Source: Hexactinellida sp. DTS-2022
Taxonomy: Eukaryota > Porifera > Hexactinellida
Assembly: GCA_028753945.1 (NCBI GenBank)
Contig: JAPNXP010000015.1
Location: forward strand, 186,001 to 250,000
Direction of reading: 5' to 3'
DNA: 64,000 bases
Below are positions 10,736-20,978 of the stretch, one piece after another. Positions within the stretch are counted from its first letter, which is position 1. Every line of letters starts with the position of its first letter. The notes below the pieces were generated by a model. The model saw only the letters and a program-made list of their open reading frames with translations, was not told where the DNA came from and ran no database searches. The translations under genes and the position numbers were made by a program.

Positions 10736-11950
10736 ATGAGGATCTCCAAAATAGTTATCGTTTTCGGTGTTGTCGCGATGGTGGCGCTAATCAACGCCCG
10801 TGCCACAGGTGAGTATTAATAAATAAATACAAACAAATAACCATTGTGTCCTTAGATTATTAAATAAGTGATAATAATACTGTATTTATTTAGATAAAGA
10901 AGTCAAGACAAAAGAAGTGTGAGTTTCCATATCAGTATTATTCCTATTTTTATCTTCGTACCTGGTATTACTACCCCGTTTCACGATGAATTATAGGAGT
11001 ATAACACCTTTCTGAAATGATTTATACTTTAGAGTAATGATGACATGGCAAAAAATCTAAAATTACAGCTGTGCCGAAAACATTTACTTTTGGAGGCACT
11101 ACGACTCCACCAACCACCAAAGGAAAATGCCTCGGCACAGCTCGTATTTTAGATTTTTCATGATGTGTAGACAAAGTGACCAAATTAAAAACATTAGAAG
11201 TAGTCTAGTCATCACATAAATATCATAGATTATTAACATATTTTGTACAATTTAGTGAGACAAAAGCAGTGGAAGAAGGGGAAAACAGTGATTTGGAAGC
11301 ACTGGAAGAACAGACTGACTGTTATCACCACTGTTATCACCACTACCATTACCCCTGTTATCGCCACCACCATTACTGTCACGATGAGTAAGTAGCCCAT
11401 TAATTCATACAATTATCTTACAAAAGCAATGTTTCTTTCTTATGAAGAGTAATCAAGATGTTTGTATCATTTAGTGATCAAGAAACAGTAGACGCAGACG
11501 CTGACAAAGAGATTGACGCTGCCTCATTCAACGAAGAGTGAGTACCTAAGGAATTAATTAATATCATTATGGTGTCCCTTAGCCAACACCTTTCAATATA
11601 AAACCCCGGCTTGGAAAGGTGAACTTGATGATAAAATTACCTTGCCAGTGCCTGAAATTACATTATAATGTGCTGGCCGATATTTAAAAGTCATTCCAAT
11701 AATGATTTGGTAAAATAGTCAAAAATTAAAACTTAGAACTACAAATTATTATAAAATAATATAATGTTAGATGTTTGTATTATTTAGTGACAATGAATTA
11801 GCAAGCGGAGACGAAGACGCTGACTGCTGTTATCACCGCCATCGCTATCACCATTACCACCACCATCGTTATCATCATCACATCTGCCACCATCACCACT
11901 ATCACTACCGTCATCACAGGTGCCATCGCCATAGATGCCACGAGGAGTAA
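10736..11950 (+). CDS. Secreted His/Tyr/Cys-rich modular protein, array gene A
   Basis: Model: exons 10736-10808, 10894-10918, 11256-11387, 11475-11537 and 11788-11950, summing to 151 codons plus a stop. Exon 1 encodes a signal peptide (MRISKIVIVFGVVAMVALIN, then ARAT). The 25-nt microexon adds DKEVKTKEV. Exon 3 is an acidic linker followed by Tyr/His/Cys-rich sequence (CYHHCYHHYHYPCY). Exon 4 is purely acidic, with no His/Cys block. The last exon is strongly His/Tyr/Arg-rich with scattered Cys and ends CHEE-stop. Closest to gene D. I know no matching named family. Secretion is likely. Metal binding or mineral association is inferred from composition. Confidence 0.75.
11037..11165. repeat. 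Intronic inverted-repeat hairpin shared by all array genes
   Basis: In intron 2. Ends ATCTAAAAT and ATTTTAGAT enclose an inner CAGCTGTGCCGA / TCGGCACAGCT repeat. Orthologous copies lie at about 13709-13835, 17240-17370, 23820-23945, 26168-26292 and 29970-30095. The element was therefore present before the genes multiplied, and it is a useful marker of common descent. Confidence 0.65.
11580..11700. repeat. Dispersed element with CCTTGCCAGTGCCTGAAA core
   Basis: About 120 bp with imperfect inverted ends (GCCAACACC and GTGCTGGCCGAT). Copies lie at about 15144-15260, 18748-18860, 24352-24470, 27299-27420 and 30664-30775, always before a last exon. A separate copy lies at 48413-48535 inside FBXL13, so it is a mobile MITE rather than part of the gene. 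Confidence 0.6.
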
Positions 11951-12836
11951 AGCTCATAGGAACCAACAGTAATCCAGGCGCTACTTAGTATAATTTAGGC
12001 GGCAGTTCAGTAATCTAGGCAGTAAATCAATATGAAGCGGTAATTCAGTAATTTAGGCCAGATAACTATTCTGTATTGAGTTATATCTATTATTCAATTA
12101 AATTCAGTTTAGTTTGCTTAGTAACCATTCGTGCCTCTTGACATCCAACAAATTAGGTATCAGATATAAATACAATACATAATTTCTGGGGGATACACTG
12201 CTCTGTATGGTACAGCTACTTTTGCAGCTTTTGCAAAATAAAAAAAACACTTTTGCAGCTACTTTGGAGGCACTGTATTTTGGTCAGGGAATTTCATAGT
12301 TATAACAATGAAATCAAATGCTCACCTATGGGAAATTATGCGCACCTTGACAGGCTAAGGAATACAAATACAAAGACATGTTGGCTTTTTCCAGCTTCTC
12401 TCTCATATCTGTTTTTCTGCTCGAGTACTACGGGGATGTTACTGGTACAACAATTGAGACGGCTTACTAGAGAATAGCTCTATAGCGCCAGATTGGGAAC
12501 AATGGAATGCTTTGTAAAAATTAGCAAATTTGCATCACAAATAATATTTGTAGAACAATAGAGCACGAAACACGACGAGGCGAGATAGATTATAGAAATA
12601 TTTTAAAAGTTAGATTATGTAGTGTGCAGAAATTCTTCAAGCAAAGCTCAGAGATAACAAATACATTAAACTTGCACGTGAAAATTCTATACAAATGGAA
12701 ATTCGAGTACCACAAGAAAAAGATTTCAGTTGAAGATAGAGAATGTATGAATGGACAAAATTAATGTAAAAAATAATCACACAAATCACATTGAATCTAA
12801 CAACCCTTATCTGCCTCGTGAAGAAGATACACGCAG
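11951..12836. other. Spacer A-B with decayed ODF2 exon fragments
   Basis: After the gene A stop there are degenerate copies of the 20-bp AGTAATCTAGGCG repeat (about 11969-12055). Scrambled pieces of the ODF2 penultimate exon follow (about 12190-12300), and of the last exon (about 12375-12430, GCTTTTTCCAGCTTCTCTC). Nothing coding is supported. Confidence 0.55.
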
Positions 12837-12844
12837 TATATAAG
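12837..12844 (+). promoter_or_regulatory. TATA box of gene B
   Basis: TATATAAG in the conserved array promoter block. It lies 564 bp before the ATG because a 338-bp element has inserted between them; the other five copies are 217-228 bp away. Confidence 0.45.
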
Positions 12845-12982
12845 GTAGCTCAAATACTGAAATCTCACATCCGATAAACCTCTCTAAAAGGAACATTCAT
12901 GGGACCTAAATTATTCTATAATCTAGGTCCAATGCTAAAATATAGTTTTATACAATTTGGGACCGGATAAATCTCCCATATA

Positions 12983-13320
12983 CATAGGCGGATAGTTATC
13001 TAAAAATTCCTGAAATTCTGGGGGGGCGAGACAAAATTTTCACAGCAACTGTTTAAATTGAAATCATATTTTATCCATTATAATAGGAAACCCATTACTA
13101 CTTAGAGCTAATAGACATTACAACAAAGATAAAGCTAAGTAATTAAGCTTCAGGTCGGGATTCTCGGGATTATATAATTTTTAAACCTAGTAGACCATTT
13201 TTACTTACAAACTGACATGGAAAATCCAGTTTTTAGATATAAAATTTGGGGGGGCGGCCCCCCCAGATTATAAATCTGGGGGGGCGCGCCCCCCCTGCCC
13301 CCCCCAGTTATTCGCCCATG
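12983..13320. mobile_element. hAT-like MITE inserted in the gene B leader
   Basis: 338 bp with ends CATAGGCG and CGCCCATG, flanked by an exact 8-bp duplication CCCATATA (12975-12982 and 13321-13328). Genes C and others have a single uninterrupted copy of this site. The 8-bp duplication fits hAT transposition. The interior has G-rich and C-rich tracts and no ORF of note. Confidence 0.8.
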
Positions 13321-13400
13321 CCCATATAGGAAGTGTTTAAAATATATTAAAAACAATAAAAGTATATTACTATCTCTCTTCACTAGATAATCAATAGAGA

Positions 13401-15389
13401 ATGAGGATCTCCAAAATAGTTATCCTTTTCGGTGTTGTCGCGATGGTGGCGCTAATCAACGCCCGTGCCACTGGTGAGTATTAATAAATAAATACAAACA
13501 AATAACCATTGTGTCCCTAGATTATTAAATAAGTGATAATAATACTGTATTTATTTAGATAAAGAAGTCAAGACAAAAGAAGTGTGAGTTCCCTATCAGT
13601 ATAATTCCTATTCTTATTTTCGTACCTGTTATTACTACCCCGTTTCACGAGGAGTGAGCAACTTAGGAATTATAGGAGTATAACACCTTTCTGAAATGAT
13701 TTATAGTAATGATGACATGGCAAAAAATCTAAAATTACAGCTGTGCCGAAAACATTTACTTTTGGAGGCACTACGCTCCACCAACCACCAAAGGAAAATG
13801 CTCTCGGCACAGCTCGTATTTTAGATTTTTCATGATTTGTAGACAAAGTGACCAAATTAAAAGCCTTATAAGTAGTTTAGTCCTCAAATAACGAATATGT
13901 AGAATAACTTAGGTAATAATTATTTACATTTTTGTATTATTTAGTGAGACTAAAGCATTGGAAGAACAGGCTAACAGTGATGTAGAAGCAGTAGACGATG
14001 AGACAGACATGTGCTACCCCCTTCCTCCCTGTCGTCCGTGCTATCCTCCTCCCTGTCGTCCGTGCTACCCTCCCTGCTATCACCCCTGTCACGAAGAGTG
14101 AGTAGCCCATTAATTAATTAGTTAATAAATACGATTATTATCTTACATAAGGCATGGTTCTCATCTTACGATGAGTAAACAAGGTGTTTTTATTATTTAG
14201 TGAGACTAAAGCATTGGAAGAACAGGCTAACGATGATGTAGAAGCAGTAGACGATGAGACAGACATGTGCTGCCATCCTTGTCGCCCTCCTCCTTGTCGC
14301 CCTCCTCCCTGTCATTACCCCTGCCACCCTCCCCCCTGCCACCCCTTCTTCCCACCCTGCCACCCCTGCTTCCCACCCTGCCATCGTCCCTGCTATCACC
14401 CCTGTCACGAAGAGTGAGTAGCCCATAAATTAATTAGTTAATAAATACGATTATCTTACATAATGATAAGGCATGGTTCTCATCTTATGAAGAGTAAACA
14501 AGGTGTTTTTATTATTTAGTGAGACTAAAGCATTGGAAGAACAGGCTAACAGTGAAGTAGAAGCAGTAGACGATGAGACAGACATGTGCTGCCATCCTTG
14601 TCGCCCTCCTCCTTGTCGCCCTCCTCCCTGTCATTACCCCTGCCACCCTCCCCCCTGCCACCCCTTCTTCCCACCCTGCCACCCCTGCCACCCCTGCTTC
14701 CCACCCTGCCATCGTCCCTGCTATCACCCCTGTCACGAAGAGTGAGTAGCCCATAAATTAATTAGTTAATAAATACGAATGTCTAACAAAAGGCATGGTT
14801 CTCATCTTATGAAGAGTAAACAAGGTGTTTTTATTATTTAGTGAGACTAAAGCATTGGAAGAACAGGCTAACGATGATGTAGAAGCAGTAGACGATGAGA
14901 CAGACATGTGCCACCGCCCTTGTTATCGTCCCTGCCACCATCATCGTCCCTGCCACCATCATCGTCCCTGCCACCATCATCACCCCTGCCACCATCATCC
15001 CTGCCATTTTCATAATCCCTGCTATAACCCCTGTCACGAAGAGTGAGTAGCCCATAAATTAATTAGTTAATAAATACGATTGTCTTACAAAAGGCATGGT
15101 TCTCATTTATGAAAAGTAAACAAAGTATTTTTGTGTTTTTCAGCCAACACCATTCAATATAAAAACCAGGCTTTGGTAAGGTGAATTTGATGTTAAAAAT
15201 GACATTGCCATGCCTGAAAATCGCATTACAAATGAGTGGGCGATATCTAAAGTAATTCCAATAATTAATTGGCAAAATAGCCAAGAATTAAGGCTCCTAA
15301 GAACTATATAAATTATTATAGGAAAACTTAATGTTGAATGTTGTTATTTATTTAGTGCCAATGAAGTAGATGGGAGCAACGAGGAGTAA
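13401..15389 (+). CDS. Secreted His/Cys/Pro-rich modular protein, array gene B
   Basis: Exons 13401-13473, 13559-13583, 13945-14097, 14201-14413, 14520-14741, 14842-15042 and 15356-15389, summing to 306 codons plus a stop. Same signal peptide and microexon as gene A. Four internal cassettes each start ETKALEEQAN, carry an acidic stretch (VEAVDDETDMC), then a Cys/Pro/His block and end HPCHE. Blocks differ: the first is PPCRPCYPP-like, the second and third are CRPPPC/CHPPPC-rich, the fourth is CHHHRPC repeats. Cassettes 2 and 3 are almost identical, including flanking introns, so they are a recent exon duplication. The last exon is short and acidic. No dibasic cleavage sites are seen. Confidence 0.8.
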
Positions 15390-16205
15390 AGCTCATAGGC
15401 TCCAACAGTAATCTAGGCGCTAATTCAGTATTCTAGGCAGTAATTCAGTATTTTAGGCGCTAATTCAGTAATTTAGGCGGTAAACCAATATTAAGCGGTA
15501 ATTAAGTAATTTAGGCCAGATAACTATTCTGTATGAGTTATATCTATTATTCAATTAAATTCAGTCTAGTTTGCTTAGTAACCATTCGTGCCTCGCCCTC
15601 TTGGCATCCAACAAATTATTAAATATACATAATTACTGGGACTAAATTACAAAATATATACCTCCTCTCTACATTTTCTATATTTCTCTTCAGCTGTGCC
15701 ACATTGCTCTGTATGGTCCCTTGGTGCAGCTTCCTTTGGAGGCACTGTATTTTGGTCAGGGCATTTCTTAGTTATAACTATTAGTTCAAAATACTCACCT
15801 ATGGGAAAACTACTCGCACTCCCACAGGTTAAGGCTTACAGATTCTATCAATGAAACTTTTTAATTAGCAAACACAAAACTGAACGCTTTCGATAACGTA
15901 ATACAAACTACTTTATCGGGACCTACCTCAGCACAGAACGATTCCGATTCTACAGTGCTTTACTGCAGTTTACGTAGTAAACGGGATACTAAAGCAGGGC
16001 ACAAAATTGTCACCTATTGTGTCACAAATGGCAGACAAATGGACAGAAATTAAGTCTACCACATATTGCAGCTACGTATGTTGTATGTATATAAAATAAA
16101 CAAACAAACAAGTATACCAATTCGAGTTCGTAAGTGAGTAGGATTACCATCAGTCTAATTATACGTATAAATATGAGTTATATAATAGGTGCTATGTGAC
16201 AGAGA
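15390..16205. other. Spacer B-C with ODF2 penultimate-exon remnant
   Basis: Holds a few degenerate 20-bp repeats (15405-15500) and a rearranged ODF2 penultimate-exon fragment near 15690-15720 (CTTCAGCTGTGCCACATTGC). After that it matches the flank of ODF2 terminal-exon copies. Confidence 0.5.
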
Positions 16206-16344
16206 CTAGTAGGTGATCGGTTTGTCCGTGGGCTCGTGGAACACGGAGGCATACGAGGTCTTTAGGAACTGTATGTAGCTCTGCATGCTCTTGGCAGACG
16301 AGTTGGCTTGTTCCAGCTTCTCTCTCATATCTGCTATCCTGTTG
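16206..16344 (-). pseudogene. Detached copy 2 of the ODF2 terminal exon, truncated
   Basis: Matches the last exon of ODF2 from its stop to GCTATCCTGTTG, then diverges before the splice acceptor. It cannot be spliced as in the intact gene. Confidence 0.75.
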
Positions 16345-16721
16345 ACGGCTCGCTAGAGAATAGCTCTATAGCGTCAGATTGGGAACAATGGAATGCTTGT
16401 ATAAATTAGCAAATTTGCATCACAAATAATATTTGTGGAACAATAGAGCACGAAACACGACGAAGCGAGATAAATAATAGAATATTTTTAAAGTTAGATT
16501 ATGTAGTGTGCAGAAATTCTTCAAGCAAAGCTCAGAGATAAAAAATACAGTAAACTTGCACGTGAAAAATTTCTATACAAATGGAAATTCGAGTACCACA
16601 AGAAAAAGATTTCAGTTGAAGATAGAGAATGTAAGAATGGACAAATTAATGTAAAAAATAATCACACAAATCACATTGAATCTAAGAACCCTTATCTGCC
16701 TCGTGAAGAAGATACACGCAG

Positions 16722-16729
16722 TATATAAG
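16722..16729 (+). promoter_or_regulatory. TATA box of gene C
   Basis: TATATAAG in the shared promoter block, 218 bp before the ATG. Confidence 0.5.
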
Positions 16730-16939
16730 GTAGCTCAAAAACTGAAATCTCACACCCGATAAACCTCTCTAAAAGGAACATCAATTGGACCTAAATTATT
16801 CTATAATCTAGGTCCAATGCTAAAATATAGTTTTATACAATTTGGGACCGGATAAATCTCCCATATAGGAAGTGTTTAAAATATATTAAAAACAATAAAA
16901 GTATATTACTATCTCTCTTCACTAGATAATCAATAGAGA

Positions 16940-19103
16940 ATGAGGATCTCCAAAATAGTTATCCTTTTCGGTGTTGTCGCGATGGTGGCGCTAATCAACG
17001 CCCGTGCCACTGGTGAGTAATAATAAATAAATACAAACAAATAACCATTGTGTCCTTAGGTTATCAGATAAGTGATAATAATACTGTATTTATTTAGATA
17101 AAGAAGTCAAGACAAAAGAAGTGTGAGTTTCCATATTAGTATTATTCCTATTTTTATCTTCGTACCTGTTATTACTACCCCGTGTCACGAGGAATTATAG
17201 GAGTATAATACCTTTCTGAAATGATTTATACTTTATATTAATGATGACATAACAAAAAAATCTAAAATTACAGCTGTGCCGAAAACATTTACTTTTGGAG
17301 GCACTACGCTCCACCAACCACCAAAGGAAAATGCTCTCGGCACAGCTCGTATTTTAGATTTTTCATGATTTGTAGACAAAGTGACCAAATTAAAAGCCTT
17401 ATAAGTAGTTTAGTCCTCACATAACGAATACCGTATTTATTCGAATAATCGCCTACCTCCAATAATCGCCCCCCTAAAGTAGCAAATAAAAATTTATTAC
17501 TGCTACCCGAAGTAAACATTTATATCTAATATAACTCACAATACGATTATCAACCGATTATCATAAATAAATTGTAATAAAATGTGCTATTCTAGAAAAT
17601 TGCTCAAAATTATTGGTCCAAAAATGGAGTAAAAAACAATAATCGCCTAGGCTACTATTCGAGTAAATACGGTATGTAGAATAACTTAGGTCATAATTAT
17701 TTACATTTTGGTATTATTTAGTGAGACTAAAGCATTGGAAGCTAATAATGAAGTGAAAGCAGTAGACAAAGAGGCAGACATGTGCTTTCCTTGTTTATAT
17801 CATCTTTTTCACCACATTCACCACATATTTCACCCCTGCCATCCCTGCTATCACCCCTGTCACGAAGAGTGAGTAGCCCATTAATTAATTAGTTAATAAA
17901 TACGAGTATTATATAACAAAAGGCATGGTTCTCATCTTATGAAGAGTAAACAAGGTGTTTATATTATTTAGTGAGACTAAAGCATTGGAAGAACAGGCTA
18001 ACGATGATGTAGAAGCAGTAGACGATGAGACAGACATGTGCCACCGCCCTTGTTATCGTCCCTGCCATTATCATCGTCCCTGCCATTATCACCGTCCCTG
18101 CCACCATCATCACCCCTGCCACCACCCCTGTCACGAAGAGTGAGTAGCCCATTAATTAATTAGTTAATAAATACGATTATCTTACATAATGATAAGGCAT
18201 GGTTCTCATCTTATGAAGAGTAAACAAGGTGTTTTTATTATTTAGTGAGACTAAAGCATTGAAAGAACAGGCTAACAATGAAGTAGAAGCAGTAGACGAT
18301 GAGACAGACATGTGCCACCGCCCTTGTTATCGTCCCTGCCATTATCATCGTCCCTGCCATTATCACCGTCCCTGCCATTATCATCACCCCTGCCATCACC
18401 CCTGTCACGAAGAGTGAGTAGCCCATTAATTAATTAGTTAATAAATACGAGTATTATATAACAAAAGGCATGGTTCTCATCTTATGAAGAGTAAACAAGG
18501 TGTTTTTATTATTTAGTGAGACAAAAGCATTGAAAGAACAGGCTAACATTGATGTAGAAGCAGTAGACGAACTGACAGACAAGTGCTGCCATTACCATCA
18601 TCCCTGCCATTACCATCATCCCTGCCATTATTATAATCCCTGCTATCATCCCTGTCACGAAGAGTGAGTAGCCCATTAGTTAATTAGTTAATAAATACGC
18701 GCGATTATATTAAAAAAGGCATGATTCTCAAGGTGTTTTTGTGTTTTCAGCCAACACCATTCAATATAAAACCAGGGTTTGGTAAGGTGAATTTGATGTT
18801 AAAATGACATTGCCATGCCTTGAAAATCACATTATAAATGTGTGGCCGATATAAAAGTAATTCTAATAATAAATTGGCAAAATATCCAAGAATTAAGGCT
18901 CCTTATTGTTATAGGAGCCTTAATTCTTGTTGTTATATTGTTATAAGATTACTTAATATTGAATGTTGGTAATATTTAGAGCCAATGAAGTAGTATGCGC
19001 AGACGAAGACGCTGACCACGTGTTCCACATCGTAAACCATGGCAACTTTGCAATTCATCATCATCATTATTATACATCATCACTCCAGTGTAAAGAGGAG
19101 TAA
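16940..19103 (+). CDS. Secreted His/Cys/Pro-rich modular protein, array gene C
   Basis: Exons 16940-17012, 17098-17122, 17722-17868, 17972-18139, 18246-18413, 18517-18663 and 18980-19103, summing to 283 codons plus a stop. The first cassette is atypical (MCFPCLYHLFHHIHHIFHPC). The next two carry CHYHRPC repeats and the fourth CHYHHPC repeats. The last exon differs from gene B: ANEVVCADEDADH, a HGNFAIHHHHYY patch and a KEE-stop end. Cassettes 2 and 3 are recent duplicates with shared introns. The second intron is lengthened by a MITE at 17431-17672. Function unknown; secretion is inferred from the signal peptide. Confidence 0.8.
17431..17672. mobile_element. TA-flanked MITE in intron 2 of gene C
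   Basis: Ends CCGTATTTATTCGAATAATCGCC and its near inverted copy, flanked by TA. Genes B and E read straight through the same site (AACGAATATGTAGAAT), which shows the empty site. Related ends appear near 44750 and 59170. Confidence 0.75.
18887..18929. repeat. Perfect hairpin before the last exon of gene C
   Basis: A 17-bp stem (CAAGAATTAAGGCTCCT and its complement) around a 9-base loop, about 50 bp before the last acceptor. Identical hairpins lie at 27439-27481 (gene E) and 30803-30845 (gene F). Gene B has only the left arm. It could affect splicing or be transposon debris. Confidence 0.7.
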
Positions 19104-19120
19104 AGCTCATAGGCTCCAAC

Positions 19121-19340
19121 AGTAATCTAGGCGGTACTTCAGTAATCTAGGCGCTAATTCAGTAATCTAGGCGCTACTTCAGTAATCTAGGCGCTACTTC
19201 AGTAATCTAGGCGCTAATTCAGTAATCTAGGCGCTAATTCAGTAATCTAGGCGCTACTTCAGTAATCTAGGCGCTAATTCAGTAATCTAGGCGCTACTTC
19301 AGTAATTTAGGCGGTACTTCAGTAATTTATGGGGTAATTC
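19121..19340. repeat. Eleven 20-bp tandem repeats downstream of gene C
   Basis: Unit AGTAATCTAGGCGCTACTTC with few changes, starting 18 bp after the stop, so probably transcribed in the 3' UTR. Genes E and F have nine units each. Confidence 0.85.
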
Positions 19341-19681
19341 AGTTATTTAGGCCAGATAATCTATTATGTATGAGATATATCTATAATTCAATTAAATTCA
19401 GTTTAGTTTGCTTAGTAACCACGGTGCCTCTTGATATCAAACCAGGGTGTTATCCAGCGTATTGGGCGCGCTTAAAGGAGCGTAATTTGGCAGGATTTTA
19501 ATCTAGGCGAACAAAAATCGAGTCTAGGCCTACAATATCGAGAGATGCTCCCATAGACTTAATACAAGATGACTAATCTAGGCGTACAAAATGAAAATGA
19601 ACGAACTCAAACTAAATCTTAGGAGGGCGGTAAATTTTTCCTGGATGAAAGCTTGTATCCAACAAATTATTAAAATATATA

Positions 19682-19845
19682 CAGTGGAGTTCGCGCTTAA
19701 TAGTAACCCGTGTTTGCCACTAAATCTGGTTGCTAATAGGAGAATGAAATTAACTGTATTATCACGGTTGGGATCTGAAAAGCGGTTGCTAATAAAGCAA
19801 TATAAATTGTTAATAGGGGAGTTGCTAATTAAAGCAACTCCACTG
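19682..19845. repeat. TA-flanked inverted-repeat element downstream of gene C
   Basis: Ends CAGTGGAGTT and AACTCCACTG with TA on both sides. Copies lie at about 28198-28360 and 31559-31721. It lies inside a 90-residue ORF repeated three times, which is therefore unlikely to be a gene. Confidence 0.65.
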
Positions 19846-20434
19846 TATAATTACTGGGACTAAATTACAAAATAATATACCCCTCTCTGCATTTCTTTGT
19901 TTCTCTTCAGCTGTGAATCGGTGGCGCTCAGCTGTGCCACATTGCTCTGTATGGTCCCCCGGTCAGCTACTTTGGAGGCAGTGTATTTTGGTCAGGGCAT
20001 TTCTTAGTTATAACTATGAGTTCAAAATGCTCACCTATGGGAAAATTACTCGCACTCCCACAGGTTAAGGAATACAGATTCTATCAATTAAACTTGTTAA
20101 TTAGCAACCACAAAACAGAACGCTTTCGATAGCGTTATACAAACCACTTTATCGGGACCTTACCTCAACAGAACATTTCCGATTCTACAATCTTACAACA
20201 GTTTACGTAGTAAACGGGATACTAAAGCAGGGCACAGAGTTGTCACCTATTGTGTCACAAATGGCAGACAAATGGACAGAAATTAAGTCTACCACATATT
20301 GCAGCTATGTTGTATGTATATAAAATAAACAAACAAACAAGTATACCAATTCGAGTTCGTAAGTGAGTAGGATTACCATCAGTCTAATTATACGTATAAA
20401 TATGAGTTATATAATAGGTGCTATGTGACAGAGA
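19846..20434. other. Spacer with ODF2 penultimate-exon remnant
   Basis: Near 19900-19980 it carries scrambled pieces of the ODF2 penultimate exon. The remainder is the conserved flank of ODF2 terminal-exon copies. No gene is seen. Confidence 0.45.
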
Positions 20435-20951
20435 CTAATAGGTGATCGGTTTGTCCGTGGGCTCGTGGAACACGGAGGCATACGAGGTCTTTAGGAACTG
20501 TATGTAGCTCTGCATGCTCTTGGCAGACGAGTTGGCTTGTTCCAGCTTCTCTCTCATATCTGCTATCCTGTTGGAGAACCTATGGGGTGTCACTGGTACA
20601 AGAGGGCTATAGAGAATAGCCCAGTAATCTAGGCTAGATAATCTATTCTATGTACAAGTTATATCTATTATTAATTTAATGCATAATGACTCGGACTAAA
20701 TTACAAATAATATACCTCCTCTCTGCATCGTCTTTATTTCTCTTCAGCTGTGAGTTGTTGGCGCTCAGCTGTGCCACCTGCGCCTCTAGGTCTGCCACAT
20801 TGCTCTGTATGGCCCGGTCTCGCGATGAGAGTTTCTCCCTCATTTGCTCCACTTGTCGCCTAGTGTCTGTTCGGCTCGTGCCCATCTGTCGAGACAGATT
20901 TATGTTCTCACTCGTGACCTCCTCGAGTCGGGTCTGCACACGCTGCAAGGC
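20435..20951 (-). pseudogene. Detached copy 3 of the last two ODF2 exons
   Basis: Contains a full terminal exon (20435-20579) and a full penultimate exon (20716-20951), the same lengths (145 and 236 bp) as in intact ODF2. Coding sequence is nearly unchanged and splice sites are kept. Upstream exons are missing, so it is a partial gene duplicate. It might be transcribed, but I see no start. Confidence 0.8.
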
Positions 20952-20978
20952 CTACACACAGCAATGCATTGTCAATAT

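Noticed and set aside
14193-14426. Minus-strand ORFs opposite the array cassettes
   Set aside because: Antisense shadows of the low-complexity repeats; their start lies in the downstream intron and they have no signal or splice support.
14184-15055. Interpretation of the repeats as a CRISPR-like or satellite array
   Set aside because: The repeats are exon-intron units with consistent frame and splice sites, with no spacers of uniform length. The DNA is eukaryotic.
19591-19863. A 90-codon ORF found unchanged three times (also 28106 and 31467)
   Set aside because: It overlaps a TA-flanked inverted-repeat element and lies in recently duplicated spacer, so identity reflects duplication rather than selection. 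No promoter or family similarity.
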